From: Alphaproteobacteria bacterium
GTDB lineage: Bacteria > Pseudomonadota > Gammaproteobacteria > JAGOUN01
Length of the DNA: 33,064 bases
Direction of reading: 5' to 3'
Assembly: GCA_021151585.1 (NCBI GenBank)
Contig: JAGKWX010000020.1
Span: 1-33,064, forward strand
Positions 17,901 to 24,875 of the stretch are shown here, piece by piece. The translations under genes and the position numbers were made by a program. A model generated the notes under the pieces. The model searched no databases and had not been told where the DNA came from. It saw only the letters and a list, made by a program, of their open reading frames with translations. Each line of letters opens with the position of its first letter. The first letter of the stretch is position 1.

Positions 17901-18271
17901 AAGAATTTATGCGCTATTTGATATTTATTTTTGCATCACAGTTAACGCTTACGCAAGAATATCTTGATCAATTAACACATCGCTGGGAGTCTCAAGGGCC
18001 GCTTGCGGCATCGGTTAAAATCATCATCATGCTATTAGAGTGTTATGAGCTACATTATTCTGGTGACCATGATGCTGGCATAGATATGGTATGCGCTTTG
18101 AAAAAACGTTTTGAGCACCAGCAATATGCGTTAACTTCAGATGATATGCCAGAAAGTCTTCAAAATCGATCAAGGTCTGTTGGTTATAGTAAATTGCGTA
18201 TGGTGTTATTTTCTATATCAGGACTAGCAACATCGAATAAAAGTTGTTTTGAGATATCTATAAAAAAATAG
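14963..18271 (+). CDS. Large orphan protein of 1102 residues
   Basis: I do not recognise this protein. It has no signal peptide and no clear transmembrane helix. It reads as mostly alpha-helical, with many charged amphipathic stretches such as LELKQKEFIRNLSWFHDD and LKKLEKSFNNLIDYIRRH. There is no P-loop, protease, kinase or ankyrin motif. The start has AAGG 8 bases upstream of ATG. It is a single-gene unit: clpA ends 416 bases before it and a hairpin overlaps its stop codon. Large, helical, family-less cytosolic proteins are common among type IV secreted effectors of Legionella and Coxiella relatives, which makes that a possibility, but no C-terminal E-block is evident. A scaffold role inside the cell is equally open. 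The AT-rich codon use resembles the neighbours, so recent transfer is not indicated. Confidence 0.8.
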   Translation: MWQTNINGYRARIAQNLSEQTNIQFLYILLQESIRYLELKQKEFIRNLSWFHDDRQYVKDFIKRSQVLIKNFESLKKDTSKFQLSILRVSLSSVHLLLKENYMNDDLLLFLSSCEEVNRYSDFSGGASYDIPSPIVKLCFDLSTEFYQKNSARLYKMADELAMVPRIKNILGLNRMPGPVKESNFYKIGQRNKIDALWLDAAFPKRLCAHDSKLYSHLNENKEKISTYFSLARYFNINKQVSSFARDVQKSLSALCRLDENALLSDVERAAKNIERFTLTKKTGRRSIIALVNDFIFLHKYDGHYFSALRSGNDFKIISESIYIIKLQVKQRIGYLRSLDVMSQNLSILKKLEKSFNNLIDYIRRHVDFYLLAYQFVEREKFLPTLTIEIEMQRSDEYSELKKLRLVLFDIADSYGINFIPDNLEGLLYSLDSINKIREHSQANLPLGCMIDPDKMMGASDLSILTYFIFARRYADYQNNIDQNMFIPLAFDKKVGLILHPDLQHTRFVDLLETLQVLKSTPLLHYSVRLVAVAMMQASRTSEEYLILHKLLTAILTNRYSQFVSNHHASLNDRHWVMEYLPYAIESFPSELNAQLLPARLLGNGCVTESAIFPQPKYSLDENISVKYSMDVNKTLGGLEIHRVPLLYSSLRNSLIVLSNSPGRRKSNVDSLEDVFNQSLNFARNIINEYEDYSVIEDCQKENLDDYDNIRKLYQKTERNGHDKVLVIIYILVTWYYTQREDKLGTEARFAYEPMIEACILLGKALSSQLRRPKPIDYKIFEVLIHLNTKRLAGSAKELHSTLLKLIPYAHLGLELGEDDFKLIDIAKEFVHQFPSVFYANQEGVINDAIIQALIEYRGVNKFLLLRITLWQAALRYMPESMINSPENFIFIKQADHWLRRARIAIEGDEQSYSIDITTYLPTESQLDMVSVSIKNIWIAIQALSPESSKTDIVICNDDHSFIALSSEHLNSLSMEEAQKEFMRYLIFIFASQLTLTQEYLDQLTHRWESQGPLAASVKIIIMLLECYELHYSGDHDAGIDMVCALKKRFEHQQYALTSDDMPESLQNRSRSVGYSKLRMVLFSISGLATSNKSCFEISIKK

Positions 18272-18287
18272 GATGGTATAACATCCT
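18270..18287 (+). terminator. Hairpin over the stop codon of the 1102-residue gene
   Basis: AGGATG pairs with CATCCT around a 6-base loop, starting within the TAG stop. No T-run follows, so it is a weak intrinsic terminator or an mRNA 3' stabiliser. Confidence 0.4.
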
Positions 18288-18663
18288 GTATAAGCAGCAG
18301 ATGAATAGTTTTGTTAGCTAGGTTCTGAAATATGGCGGGGTAATGGCTAACTGATTTTCTAAGTCTGTAAAAAAATGCTCTTCATATTACAGAGTATTTA
18401 CTAATAGGAGATTTTCGTATATATCCTACTCATTCTCCAACGCTTAGCGCAGGTGTTTTTAGCATAAAAATTAGCTAATCCACCTTTCTCATGTATATAA
18501 TCTCTGAGGTTGGCTATATAATCTATGGATAGACAATACGCACCTTATGTATTATGTTGTTAGCCTATTTTATTATATTTTTTTGATTTATAAATATTTA
18601 CCTGAATCAAGTCAAAAAACTTTAGAAGAGAGAGAAAAGTTTTGCTGTGGAGAAAGAATTACC
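18272..18663. other. Intergenic region before the amino-sugar operon
   Basis: The 392 bases hold no credible gene. An in-frame extension of nagK back to 18547 encodes a hydrophobic, low-complexity stretch unlike the kinase family and is rejected as coding. The palindrome ATTAGCTAAT occurs about 190 bases before the kinase start and could be an operator; no known NagC or NagR site is recognised. Confidence 0.4.
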
Positions 18664-19557
18664 ATGATTAGAAATGTTTTTATTGGTGTCGATGGCGGTG
18701 GTACAAAATCGAAATTAATTATGCGCGATGAGCAAGGGAATTTTTTAGGCTCTGGACGTTCAGGCGCAGCAAATATTCGTTTGTCTGTTGATACTTCATT
18801 GAAGTCGATTGACGAAGCTTTTCAACAAGCGTTAAATGAAGCAAAAATTAATCGCCAAGATGAAAATTATCGTTTTCATATTGGTTTAGGATTGGCAGGT
18901 ACAGAGGTGCCTGACGCATCTAGAGAATTTTTGGCCCGCTTACCACATTTTGATACTGTACGATTGGAATCTGATGCAGTTGCGGCGTGTTTGGGTGCCC
19001 ATGATGGCCAGGATGGCGCAATTCTTATTATTGGCACTGGCGTTATTGGCTATAAAATCAGTAATGGAAAACATAAACGTGTAAGTGGCTGGGGTTTTCC
19101 GCATGATGATATCGGTGGCGGCGCATGGTTCGGATTACAGGCTGTTCGTTATGTTTTGGAGTGGTTAGATGGTCGACGTGAAGCCTCTTCTTTTTTGGAG
19201 GCTGTGTATAAAGTATTTCATGAAAATACTACATCGCTGGTAATATGGGCAAATCAAGCTAATGCAACAAGTTATGCATCACTTGCTCCACTGCTTATAC
19301 AATATTTAGCGCAAGGTGATCGTTGGGCAGTGGAACTAGCTGAAAAAAGCAGCCAATCTTTATGCGCTGTAATTGAATCGTTGCTGAAAGAAGATCCAGG
19401 TTTGCCTTTATGTTTGTTCGGTGGTTTGGCCTCTTTTTTAGAAGCCTCTATCAAAAAGCATGTGCGGCCAAACATCGTGCCAAGAAAGCATGATGCGACA
19501 GAAGGTGCGTTGTTTATGGTAAAAAAGGTTTATGCTAACATTAAAAGAAATTTGTAA
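18664..19557 (+). CDS. nagK: N-acetylglucosamine or glucosamine kinase, BadF/BadG/BcrA type
   Basis: The enzyme phosphorylates GlcNAc or GlcN with ATP at position 6. From ATG 18664 the product has 297 residues, close to the roughly 294 of the GspK/NagK branch of the BadF/BadG/BcrA ATPase family. This is not the ROK fold of E. coli NagK. IGVDGGGTKSK near the start is the phosphate-1 loop. IGTGVIGYKIS and SGWGFPHDDIGGGAWFG form the phosphate-2 and sugar region, and LCLFGGLA near 255 forms the adenosine loop. The start is set by GGAG 11 bases upstream and by the family N terminus. It heads an operon with the SIS fragment, which it overlaps by 26 bases, and nagA, so GlcNAc is the likeliest substrate. 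Confidence 0.85.
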   Translation: MIRNVFIGVDGGGTKSKLIMRDEQGNFLGSGRSGAANIRLSVDTSLKSIDEAFQQALNEAKINRQDENYRFHIGLGLAGTEVPDASREFLARLPHFDTVRLESDAVAACLGAHDGQDGAILIIGTGVIGYKISNGKHKRVSGWGFPHDDIGGGAWFGLQAVRYVLEWLDGRREASSFLEAVYKVFHENTTSLVIWANQANATSYASLAPLLIQYLAQGDRWAVELAEKSSQSLCAVIESLLKEDPGLPLCLFGGLASFLEASIKKHVRPNIVPRKHDATEGALFMVKKVYANIKRNL

Positions 19558-19924
19558 ATTCTGTACAGAAGCATTTAGTTCAGAAGAAGTATTATATGGT
19601 CCTTGTGCGTTGATGAGAAATAATTTTCCATTAATTATTTTTATTCCGACCGATGCAGCGTCAATAGGATTTCCCGACTTGCTGTATAGGTTTAAAAAAA
19701 TTTCTGCATGTACTTATTTAATAGTCGCTGAGGATCATGTTGAGAATTTTATTGATAATTCTGGCGCGAGACATTGCTTAATTTTACCAATAAGCTTGCA
19801 TTCTTTGTGTGATCCATTGCTAGCTATTCAAACTTTTCATTTGATGGTGAAGCAGTGTGCCAAGTTGCGTGGCCTCAATCCTGACGAGCTAGAACCTGTG
19901 TCTAAAGTGACTAATACACGCTAG
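19532..19924 (+). pseudogene. 5'-truncated SIS-type glucosamine-6-phosphate deaminase
   Basis: The 130 residues correspond to only the last part of the second SIS domain of the GlmS-like deaminase NagB-II, normally about 340 residues. LTLKEICKFCTEAFSSEE aligns with GlmS LKLKEISYIHAEAYAAGE. LCDPLLAIQTFHLMV and LRGLNPDELEPVSKVTNTR form the family C terminus. The catalytic-type Glu of LTLKE and the C-terminal Lys of SKVT remain, but the His of the usual HGP motif is Tyr (LYGP). The whole first SIS domain is missing. The frame is closed by TAA just before the ATG, and the upstream bases encode the end of nagK, so a deletion has abutted the two genes. AAGG 5 bases before ATG 19532 would still allow translation. 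It is probably not an active deaminase. Confidence 0.75.
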
Positions 19925-19933
19925 GAAACTTAT

Positions 19934-21148
19934 ATGAGTAGATTGTTAATCAAAGGACCGAAAATTTATGCTGAAGATGGTGTGATTGAAAATGGCTGTT
20001 TAGAAATTGTTGATAAAAAAATATCCGTATTAAAACAAGACTGGGCGCCATCTTTTGCTGGCGTGACACTCGCGAGTGAATCACAAAATTTTTATAAAAA
20101 TGAATTTAAATTTCCTTCAAATTATTCCATTGTTCCAGGTCGCATTGATTTACATGTTCATGGTGTTGCTGGCGTTGATGTTATGGATGCAACTCCAGAA
20201 GCATTAATAACGATGTCGCAGATGTTAGCTCGTGAAGGGACGACTAGTTTTTTAGCAACAACCATGTCCTTGTCGGTTGAAGAAATTGAAAATGCTATTA
20301 AAAATGTTGCGTATACTATGCAACATTATTTATTTACAGGCGCACATGTTTTAGGTTTGCATTTAGAAGGACCGTTTATTGCGCCCAGTAAAATGGGGGC
20401 GCATGAAGGAGAATTTTTATTAAAACCAAATGTTGATTTACTACGTAAATGGCAAACACTTGCCAGTGGCGCAATCAAATTAGTGACTCTTGCGCCAGAA
20501 TTGGAAGAGGCTGCTGCGTTGATTGCCTGTTTGCAAGAACTAAATATCGTGCCAGCAATTGGTCACAGTAATGCTAGTTATGCCCAAGCACAGCAGGCAA
20601 TTGATCAAGGATGTAAGCACATCACACATTTATTTAACGCAATGTCTGGGCTTAATCATCGATCTCCTGGTGTGGCTTTGGCTGCTTTACAAAATAAAAT
20701 TTTATGTGAATTGATTGCTGATGGGCACCATGTTGCATGGGATATGTTAAAATTTGTTATGCGTGTTAAAGGGCAGCATGAGCTTTGCTTGGTGACGGAT
20801 AGTATGCGTGCAAAATGCATGCCAGATGGACAATATAGCTTGGGTCATCAAGATGTTATTGTTGGTCAAGGCTCTGCGCGTTTAGCTGATGGCACATTGG
20901 CTGGCAGTGTCTTAACTATGGATAAAGCCGTGCAAAATTTGTTGCAGCATGGTATTTGTGATTTGTCGCAAAGCATATATTTGTGCTCAATTAATCCAGC
21001 AAAACAACTCAATATTTTTGATGAAGTTGGTAGTATTTCGCTCGGTAAGTGGGGTGATATTGTGGTTTTAGACGAGAATTATTCTGTTGTTCTTACTAGC
21101 TGCCGCGGCGAAATTGTATTTTATTCCGGGGGCCTCAGCAAGTTGTAA
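19934..21148 (+). CDS. nagA: N-acetylglucosamine-6-phosphate deacetylase NagA
   Basis: NagA removes acetate from GlcNAc-6-P to give GlcN-6-P in the cytoplasm. The 404-residue product has the amidohydrolase metal and catalytic motifs in order: RIDLHVHGVAGVDVMD, GLHLEGPFIAPSKMGAH with the metal Glu, IGHSNASY, ITHLFNAMSGLNHRSPG, ADGHHV, and LVTDSM with the catalytic Asp. The HVH pair is kept, unlike E. coli NagA. AGGAAAC precedes the start, and the gene follows the SIS fragment by 9 bases, so it is the last gene of the operon. Together with the upstream kinase it turns GlcNAc into GlcN-6-P, which can enter UDP-GlcNAc synthesis directly through GlmM and GlmU. Confidence 0.95.
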   Translation: MSRLLIKGPKIYAEDGVIENGCLEIVDKKISVLKQDWAPSFAGVTLASESQNFYKNEFKFPSNYSIVPGRIDLHVHGVAGVDVMDATPEALITMSQMLAREGTTSFLATTMSLSVEEIENAIKNVAYTMQHYLFTGAHVLGLHLEGPFIAPSKMGAHEGEFLLKPNVDLLRKWQTLASGAIKLVTLAPELEEAAALIACLQELNIVPAIGHSNASYAQAQQAIDQGCKHITHLFNAMSGLNHRSPGVALAALQNKILCELIADGHHVAWDMLKFVMRVKGQHELCLVTDSMRAKCMPDGQYSLGHQDVIVGQGSARLADGTLAGSVLTMDKAVQNLLQHGICDLSQSIYLCSINPAKQLNIFDEVGSISLGKWGDIVVLDENYSVVLTSCRGEIVFYSGGLSKL

Positions 21149-21188
21149 GATTTATCTCACAATAAAAATCGCCAAAAGACTACAAATA

Positions 21189-21206
21189 ATAAAGTGTAAA
21201 CTTTAT
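21189..21206. repeat. 7-4-7 inverted repeat between nagA and fis
   Basis: ATAAAGT and ACTTTAT are exact reverse complements around GTAA, about 40 bases after the nagA stop. AT-rich and without a T-run, it may be a weak terminator or a binding site in the fis promoter region. Confidence 0.35.
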
Positions 21207-21349
21207 ACTGTACACCATTTACTTTCTGTAAAAAATATGAATAATTGTGCAGGTTAATAACAGCTGATCACATTTTGTATTCAGCATAATAGGCCAGTGC
21301 AGGTAACTCGTGTGCTGTGGAGTAACATCAAATTGGAGTGGATGTCACA

Positions 21350-21613
21350 ATGGAAAATGTTCACATTGTCGAAAATGATCAAATAACAGCGAACTTAACT
21401 GCGTGTATTGAGCAATCTGTGGATCAATATTTACGAATATTGGATAACCCAGATGTTGCCAATATTTATGAGTTGGTCTTAGAACAATTCGAAGAACCAC
21501 TGTTAAAGCGCGTTCTAAAATATGTGCGTAATAATCAGGTGCGAGCGGCCAAACTGCTTGGTATCTCACGTGGTACGTTGCGTAAAAAAATGAAGCGTTA
21601 CGGTATGTTATAA
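21350..21613 (+). CDS. fis: DNA-binding protein Fis
   Basis: Fis is a homodimeric nucleoid protein that bends DNA and adjusts transcription with growth phase. From ATG 21350 the product has 87 residues; in-frame GTG 21338 would add 4. GGAG at 21335-21338 favours the ATG. The C-terminal half is unmistakable: EEPLLKRVLKYVRNNQVRAA followed by KLLGISRGTLRKKMKRYGML, the factor-specific HTH that binds DNA. The N-terminal beta-hairpin region is shorter and diverged relative to the 98-residue E. coli protein. In enterobacteria fis follows dusB; here it is a lone gene behind a 200-base upstream region. Confidence 0.95.
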   Translation: MENVHIVENDQITANLTACIEQSVDQYLRILDNPDVANIYELVLEQFEEPLLKRVLKYVRNNQVRAAKLLGISRGTLRKKMKRYGML

Positions 21614-21924
21614 TGATTGTGCCGCTGCGATCACTTTTAGTTATTGTAGCGGCTATTGATCTCAGACGTTGTAGTTATGAGGTTAGCGCAGAAGCGGCCA
21701 TATACTTCATGAGAGTGCTAGCTGTCTGAAGTTTTGCAAAAAAATCACAAACATCGCCTATTTTAAGTTGATTAATTGTGCTTACTAATATTTCCACGGT
21801 TGAATATAGATACCCGGATCATATTCAAAAAAATCACTAATGCATGAATTTTTGTTGCCCTAGTTTTTTCAATGCTATTTTGGCAAAATACTTTCTTTTT
21901 TGACACAATTCGTTGGAGTCTATA
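21614..21924. other. Intergenic region between fis and the OmpV-like gene
   Basis: No gene is seen in 311 bases. Just after fis, GCCGCTGC (21621-21628) and GTAGCGGC (21646-21653) can pair with one G-U across a 17-base loop, a possible fis 3' hairpin without a U-run. A 7-1-7 palindrome lies at 21876-21890. Confidence 0.4.
21876..21890. promoter_or_regulatory. Palindrome TATTTTG-G-CAAAATA before the OmpV-like gene
   Basis: The two 7-base arms are exact reverse complements around a single G. It lies 35 bases before the ATG, in the usual place for an operator near the transcription start. No known regulator consensus is assigned. Confidence 0.4.
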
Positions 21925-22716
21925 ATGAAATCATTAAAGTTACTTGTGTTAGCTGCTCTTTTGACCAGCAGTTCTTTGTCGCTGGCGGATAATTCGTCAC
22001 TAAATATTGCTGGTGGCGTACAAAATGAATCCGCTCCAGATGTTCATAATAGCGTTGGGCTGGGGTTTGTTTATAATCAAAATATTTATGATGGCGTTGG
22101 TAATGTTATTCATATGTTTCCATTGCTTAATTTAAGTTATAACGACATGTTTATTAAAGGTTTTACCGCTGGTTATAATGCATATGAAGATGCAAGCGCT
22201 TCTTTTGCTTTTGTTATGCAGCCTATGTTCGGTGGTTATGATTCGGCTGACAGTGATGCACTAGCCGGCATGAATGATACTTCTTATCTGATTAATACTG
22301 GCGTTCAGATGCAATATCGTTTGATGCCGTTTTCTTTAACTTTGGCTGGTTTGCATGATATTTCAGGGCGTAGTAGTGGCAATACCGCATCAGCCAAATT
22401 TGCTGCGATGATCCCATTGGATGATCGGCGTTTTGGATTAATTCCTTCGATTACGGCAGAGTGGTTAAGCAGTAATATTACTAATTATTACTACGGTGTA
22501 ACGTCAGGGGAGGCGACGTCATCGCGACCAGAATATAATCCAGCTAGCGCGTGGAACATGCAATATGGTTTAACTTTCAAATACCAGGTTGCTGAACATT
22601 TTGGTGCTACCCTAGGTTACACTTTGACGAAGTATTCAGAGGCTATTTCTAGTAGTCCAATTGTTAGTCGTTCAACATCGTCTGCGGTTTTGGCAGGGAT
22701 TAGTTACATTTTTTAA
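21925..22716 (+). CDS. Outer membrane protein, MipA/OmpV-like
   Basis: The 263-residue product has a signal peptide of about 21 residues (lysine, hydrophobic core LLVLAALL, then cleavage after SLSLA). The mature protein alternates short beta-type segments and ends in a strand with terminal Phe (GISYIF), as outer-membrane barrels do. VGLGFVYNQNIYDGVGN, FGLIPSITAEWLSSN and NYYYGVTS resemble the MipA/OmpV family. TTGGAG, ending 6 bases before ATG 21925, fixes the start. The role in this family is poorly defined: MltA scaffold, porin or osmotic protein have been proposed. Its last 17 bases overlap the convergent transporter gene. Confidence 0.8.
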   Translation: MKSLKLLVLAALLTSSSLSLADNSSLNIAGGVQNESAPDVHNSVGLGFVYNQNIYDGVGNVIHMFPLLNLSYNDMFIKGFTAGYNAYEDASASFAFVMQPMFGGYDSADSDALAGMNDTSYLINTGVQMQYRLMPFSLTLAGLHDISGRSSGNTASAKFAAMIPLDDRRFGLIPSITAEWLSSNITNYYYGVTSGEATSSRPEYNPASAWNMQYGLTFKYQVAEHFGATLGYTLTKYSEAISSSPIVSRSTSSAVLAGISYIF

Positions 22717-23881
22717 CAAGTTTTAAAATAGTTAAAAGCATACAACTAATGACAACGAAGAAGATGCTCAGATATAGCTGTGATGTTGCGGGCAGTTGAG
22801 CAGCAATTGCGGACAATATTGATGATGTGAAAATCTGTATTGCCCCAAAAGCTGCGCCTGCAACACCAGCAATATGTCCAAAATCTTGAAATGCTTGTGT
22901 GAAGGAATTTGGGAAAATAAAACCTATGCCTGTGTAGATAATGAAAACAGGTATCAAAATACTTATGACTGTGAATATATGACATACTGCCAGCAGCAAA
23001 AGTAACAGTGAGCCTGATAAAACGACGATGGCTGCAAAAATAGTCAGTTGGTGGATGCTGTATTTCCCCATGAGGGCTGTGTTTAAGTACGCACCTAAAG
23101 GCATAAAACAAACACCAAAAATTGATAACCATCCGTAAGCGACCGGTGACAAGCCTAAAACATGTTGATATAAGAATGTGCCTATCGTCATGTAACCAAA
23201 TAATAAACCTAGGCATAAGCCAGAGCAGCTGGCAAAAATCACAAAATTGCGGTGTAAAAAGCAAGCGCCATAATTTCTGAGAATATTCTTTATTGAAAAT
23301 GCATGGCGATTTCCTTTAGATAACGATTCAGGAAAATATAGATAAAATAAAATAACGCAGCTTATTCCCATCAAGAAAAGCAGCGCAAAGCTTGAGCGCC
23401 AACCAAAATAATGCTCTAGATAACCGCCGGTAATTGGTGCAAGTGGTGGTGTCATTGATGAAGCTATGGCAACTATAGAGCCAATTTTGGTGAGGTCTTT
23501 GCCGTCATAAAAATCTCGCATGACGCTACGATATAATCCTGTGCAGGCAATGCCCATGCCTTGAATAATTCGGCCAACAAGTAGCCAAGTAATGCTCGGC
23601 GCACAAAAACAAAAAACACTTCCGACAGTAAAGATTGTATATCCCGTAATGATTGTTCGTTTACGTCCAAAGATATCTGAGAGTGGCCCATAAAAAAATT
23701 GGCAAATGGCGCCACCTAACAAATATAAAGTGACAGAATATTGAGTTAGGCTTTTGCTGATATGAAAATATTCTGCAATTGCAGGTAATGACGGAAGAAA
23801 ATTATCACCTGCAAATTGCACAAGCACTGCCATTGACGTGATGTAGATTAACATTTTCCATGTGCTGGGGCGTGTTTGCAT
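22700..23881 (-). CDS. MFS exporter, Bcr/CflA drug-resistance family
   Basis: This is a 393-residue inner-membrane antiporter with about 12 helices. Family signatures are DNFLPSLPAIAEYFHIS at the first loop, YLLGGAICQFFYGPLSDIFGRKR (the MFS motif A region), GRIIQGMGIACTGLYRSVMRD (motif B area) and ASSMTPPLAPITGGYL (motif C, specific to 12-helix proton antiporters). The Bcr/CflA group exports bicyclomycin, chloramphenicol, sulfonamides or dipeptides and cysteine; the real substrate is unknown. It overlaps the OmpV-like gene tail to tail by 17 bases and diverges from pdxY. Confidence 0.9.
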   Translation of the reverse strand: MQTRPSTWKMLIYITSMAVLVQFAGDNFLPSLPAIAEYFHISKSLTQYSVTLYLLGGAICQFFYGPLSDIFGRKRTIITGYTIFTVGSVFCFCAPSITWLLVGRIIQGMGIACTGLYRSVMRDFYDGKDLTKIGSIVAIASSMTPPLAPITGGYLEHYFGWRSSFALLFLMGISCVILFYLYFPESLSKGNRHAFSIKNILRNYGACFLHRNFVIFASCSGLCLGLLFGYMTIGTFLYQHVLGLSPVAYGWLSIFGVCFMPLGAYLNTALMGKYSIHQLTIFAAIVVLSGSLLLLLLAVCHIFTVISILIPVFIIYTGIGFIFPNSFTQAFQDFGHIAGVAGAAFGAIQIFTSSILSAIAAQLPATSQLYLSIFFVVISCMLLTILKLVKKCN

Positions 23882-23972
23882 AGTATGGCCTCATTCGCTA
23901 AACTATCAAAGTTTATGAAGATAAACGAAATTAATCCTACGATTGTAACATTTTTTTCAACTTTGAGTAGAC

Positions 23973-24827
23973 ATGGCACATATTTTAACCCTTCAATCTC
24001 ACGTTGTTTACGGCCACGCTGGTAACGCCGCTGCAGTTTTTCCTATGCAACGTCTCGGGCATCAAGTGAGCGTTGTGAATCTGTTACAATTTTCTAATCA
24101 TACGGGTTACGGTAGCTGGGGTGGTAAAGTCCTCAGTGCTGAAGAATTGCAAGATGTGTTGCAGGGCTTCAAAAGTATAGGTATGTGTAACCAACTTGAT
24201 GCGGTTATATCTGGCTACATGGGCAGTGTTGAGCAAGCGGAAGTAGTATACGATTTTATTCTTAATCTTAAACAACAGCAACCTAACGTAATTTATTGTT
24301 GTGATCCGGTAATGGGTGATGATGGTTGTGGTTTATATATCAAACCAGCATTAGCAGAATTTATCCGAACACGGTTGATTTACCTTGCAGATTGGCTGAT
24401 ACCTAATGCCTTTGAATTATCACAATTATCAAACAGTGCTATTTTATATCCAGAAGATGCGTTAAATGCATCGCGAAAATTATTACACGCTTGTAACTCT
24501 TTACAAGGAATTTTAGCAACAAGTATTTCAAATGATATTAATAATACTGGTATGTTATTGGTGACGCGCACACAAGCGTATCACTGCGAAACACCAAAGT
24601 ATGATTTAATTAAGACAGTTCATGGCACGGGTGATGTGACAACTGCGACTTTCGTTAGTCATGTTCTTAATGGCAACAAGCCAGGGTTAGCGATGCAAAA
24701 GGCAGCAAATACTTTGCATGCAATAACGCAGTATACATATCAGCAGCGATTAACGGAGTTGGGCATTATTCAGATGCAAGAAGCCATTGCCAAGCCGCGT
24801 TCTGTTTTCAGATGTAAAGTTTTATAA
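23973..24827 (+). CDS. pdxY: Pyridoxal kinase PdxY
   Basis: PdxY phosphorylates pyridoxal with ATP in the vitamin B6 salvage pathway. The 284-residue product is nearly the length of E. coli PdxY (287). It starts with the substrate-site segment LTLQSHVVYGHAGNAA. GYGSWGGKV, CDPVMGDDGCGLY and IPNAFELSQLS follow in the family order. HGTGDVTTATF holds the ribokinase-fold anion hole and catalytic Asp221. The usual GTGDL reads GTGDV. Salvage suggests uptake of B6 vitamers from the environment or host; the de novo genes are not in this window. Confidence 0.93.
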   Translation: MAHILTLQSHVVYGHAGNAAAVFPMQRLGHQVSVVNLLQFSNHTGYGSWGGKVLSAEELQDVLQGFKSIGMCNQLDAVISGYMGSVEQAEVVYDFILNLKQQQPNVIYCCDPVMGDDGCGLYIKPALAEFIRTRLIYLADWLIPNAFELSQLSNSAILYPEDALNASRKLLHACNSLQGILATSISNDINNTGMLLVTRTQAYHCETPKYDLIKTVHGTGDVTTATFVSHVLNGNKPGLAMQKAANTLHAITQYTYQQRLTELGIIQMQEAIAKPRSVFRCKVL

Positions 24828-24875
24828 AGCATTGATTATGACTTATGTCGTATTATATATTTAGAGATTAAGATT

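Noticed and set aside
18547..18663. 39-residue N-terminal extension of the kinase
   Set aside because: It is low-complexity and unlike the family; ATG 18664 has GGAG upstream and gives the normal N terminus.
21661..21727. Possible tRNA or small RNA fold with CAGAC/GTCTG ends
   Set aside because: No T-loop or anticodon-arm pattern; the arms are only 5 bp.
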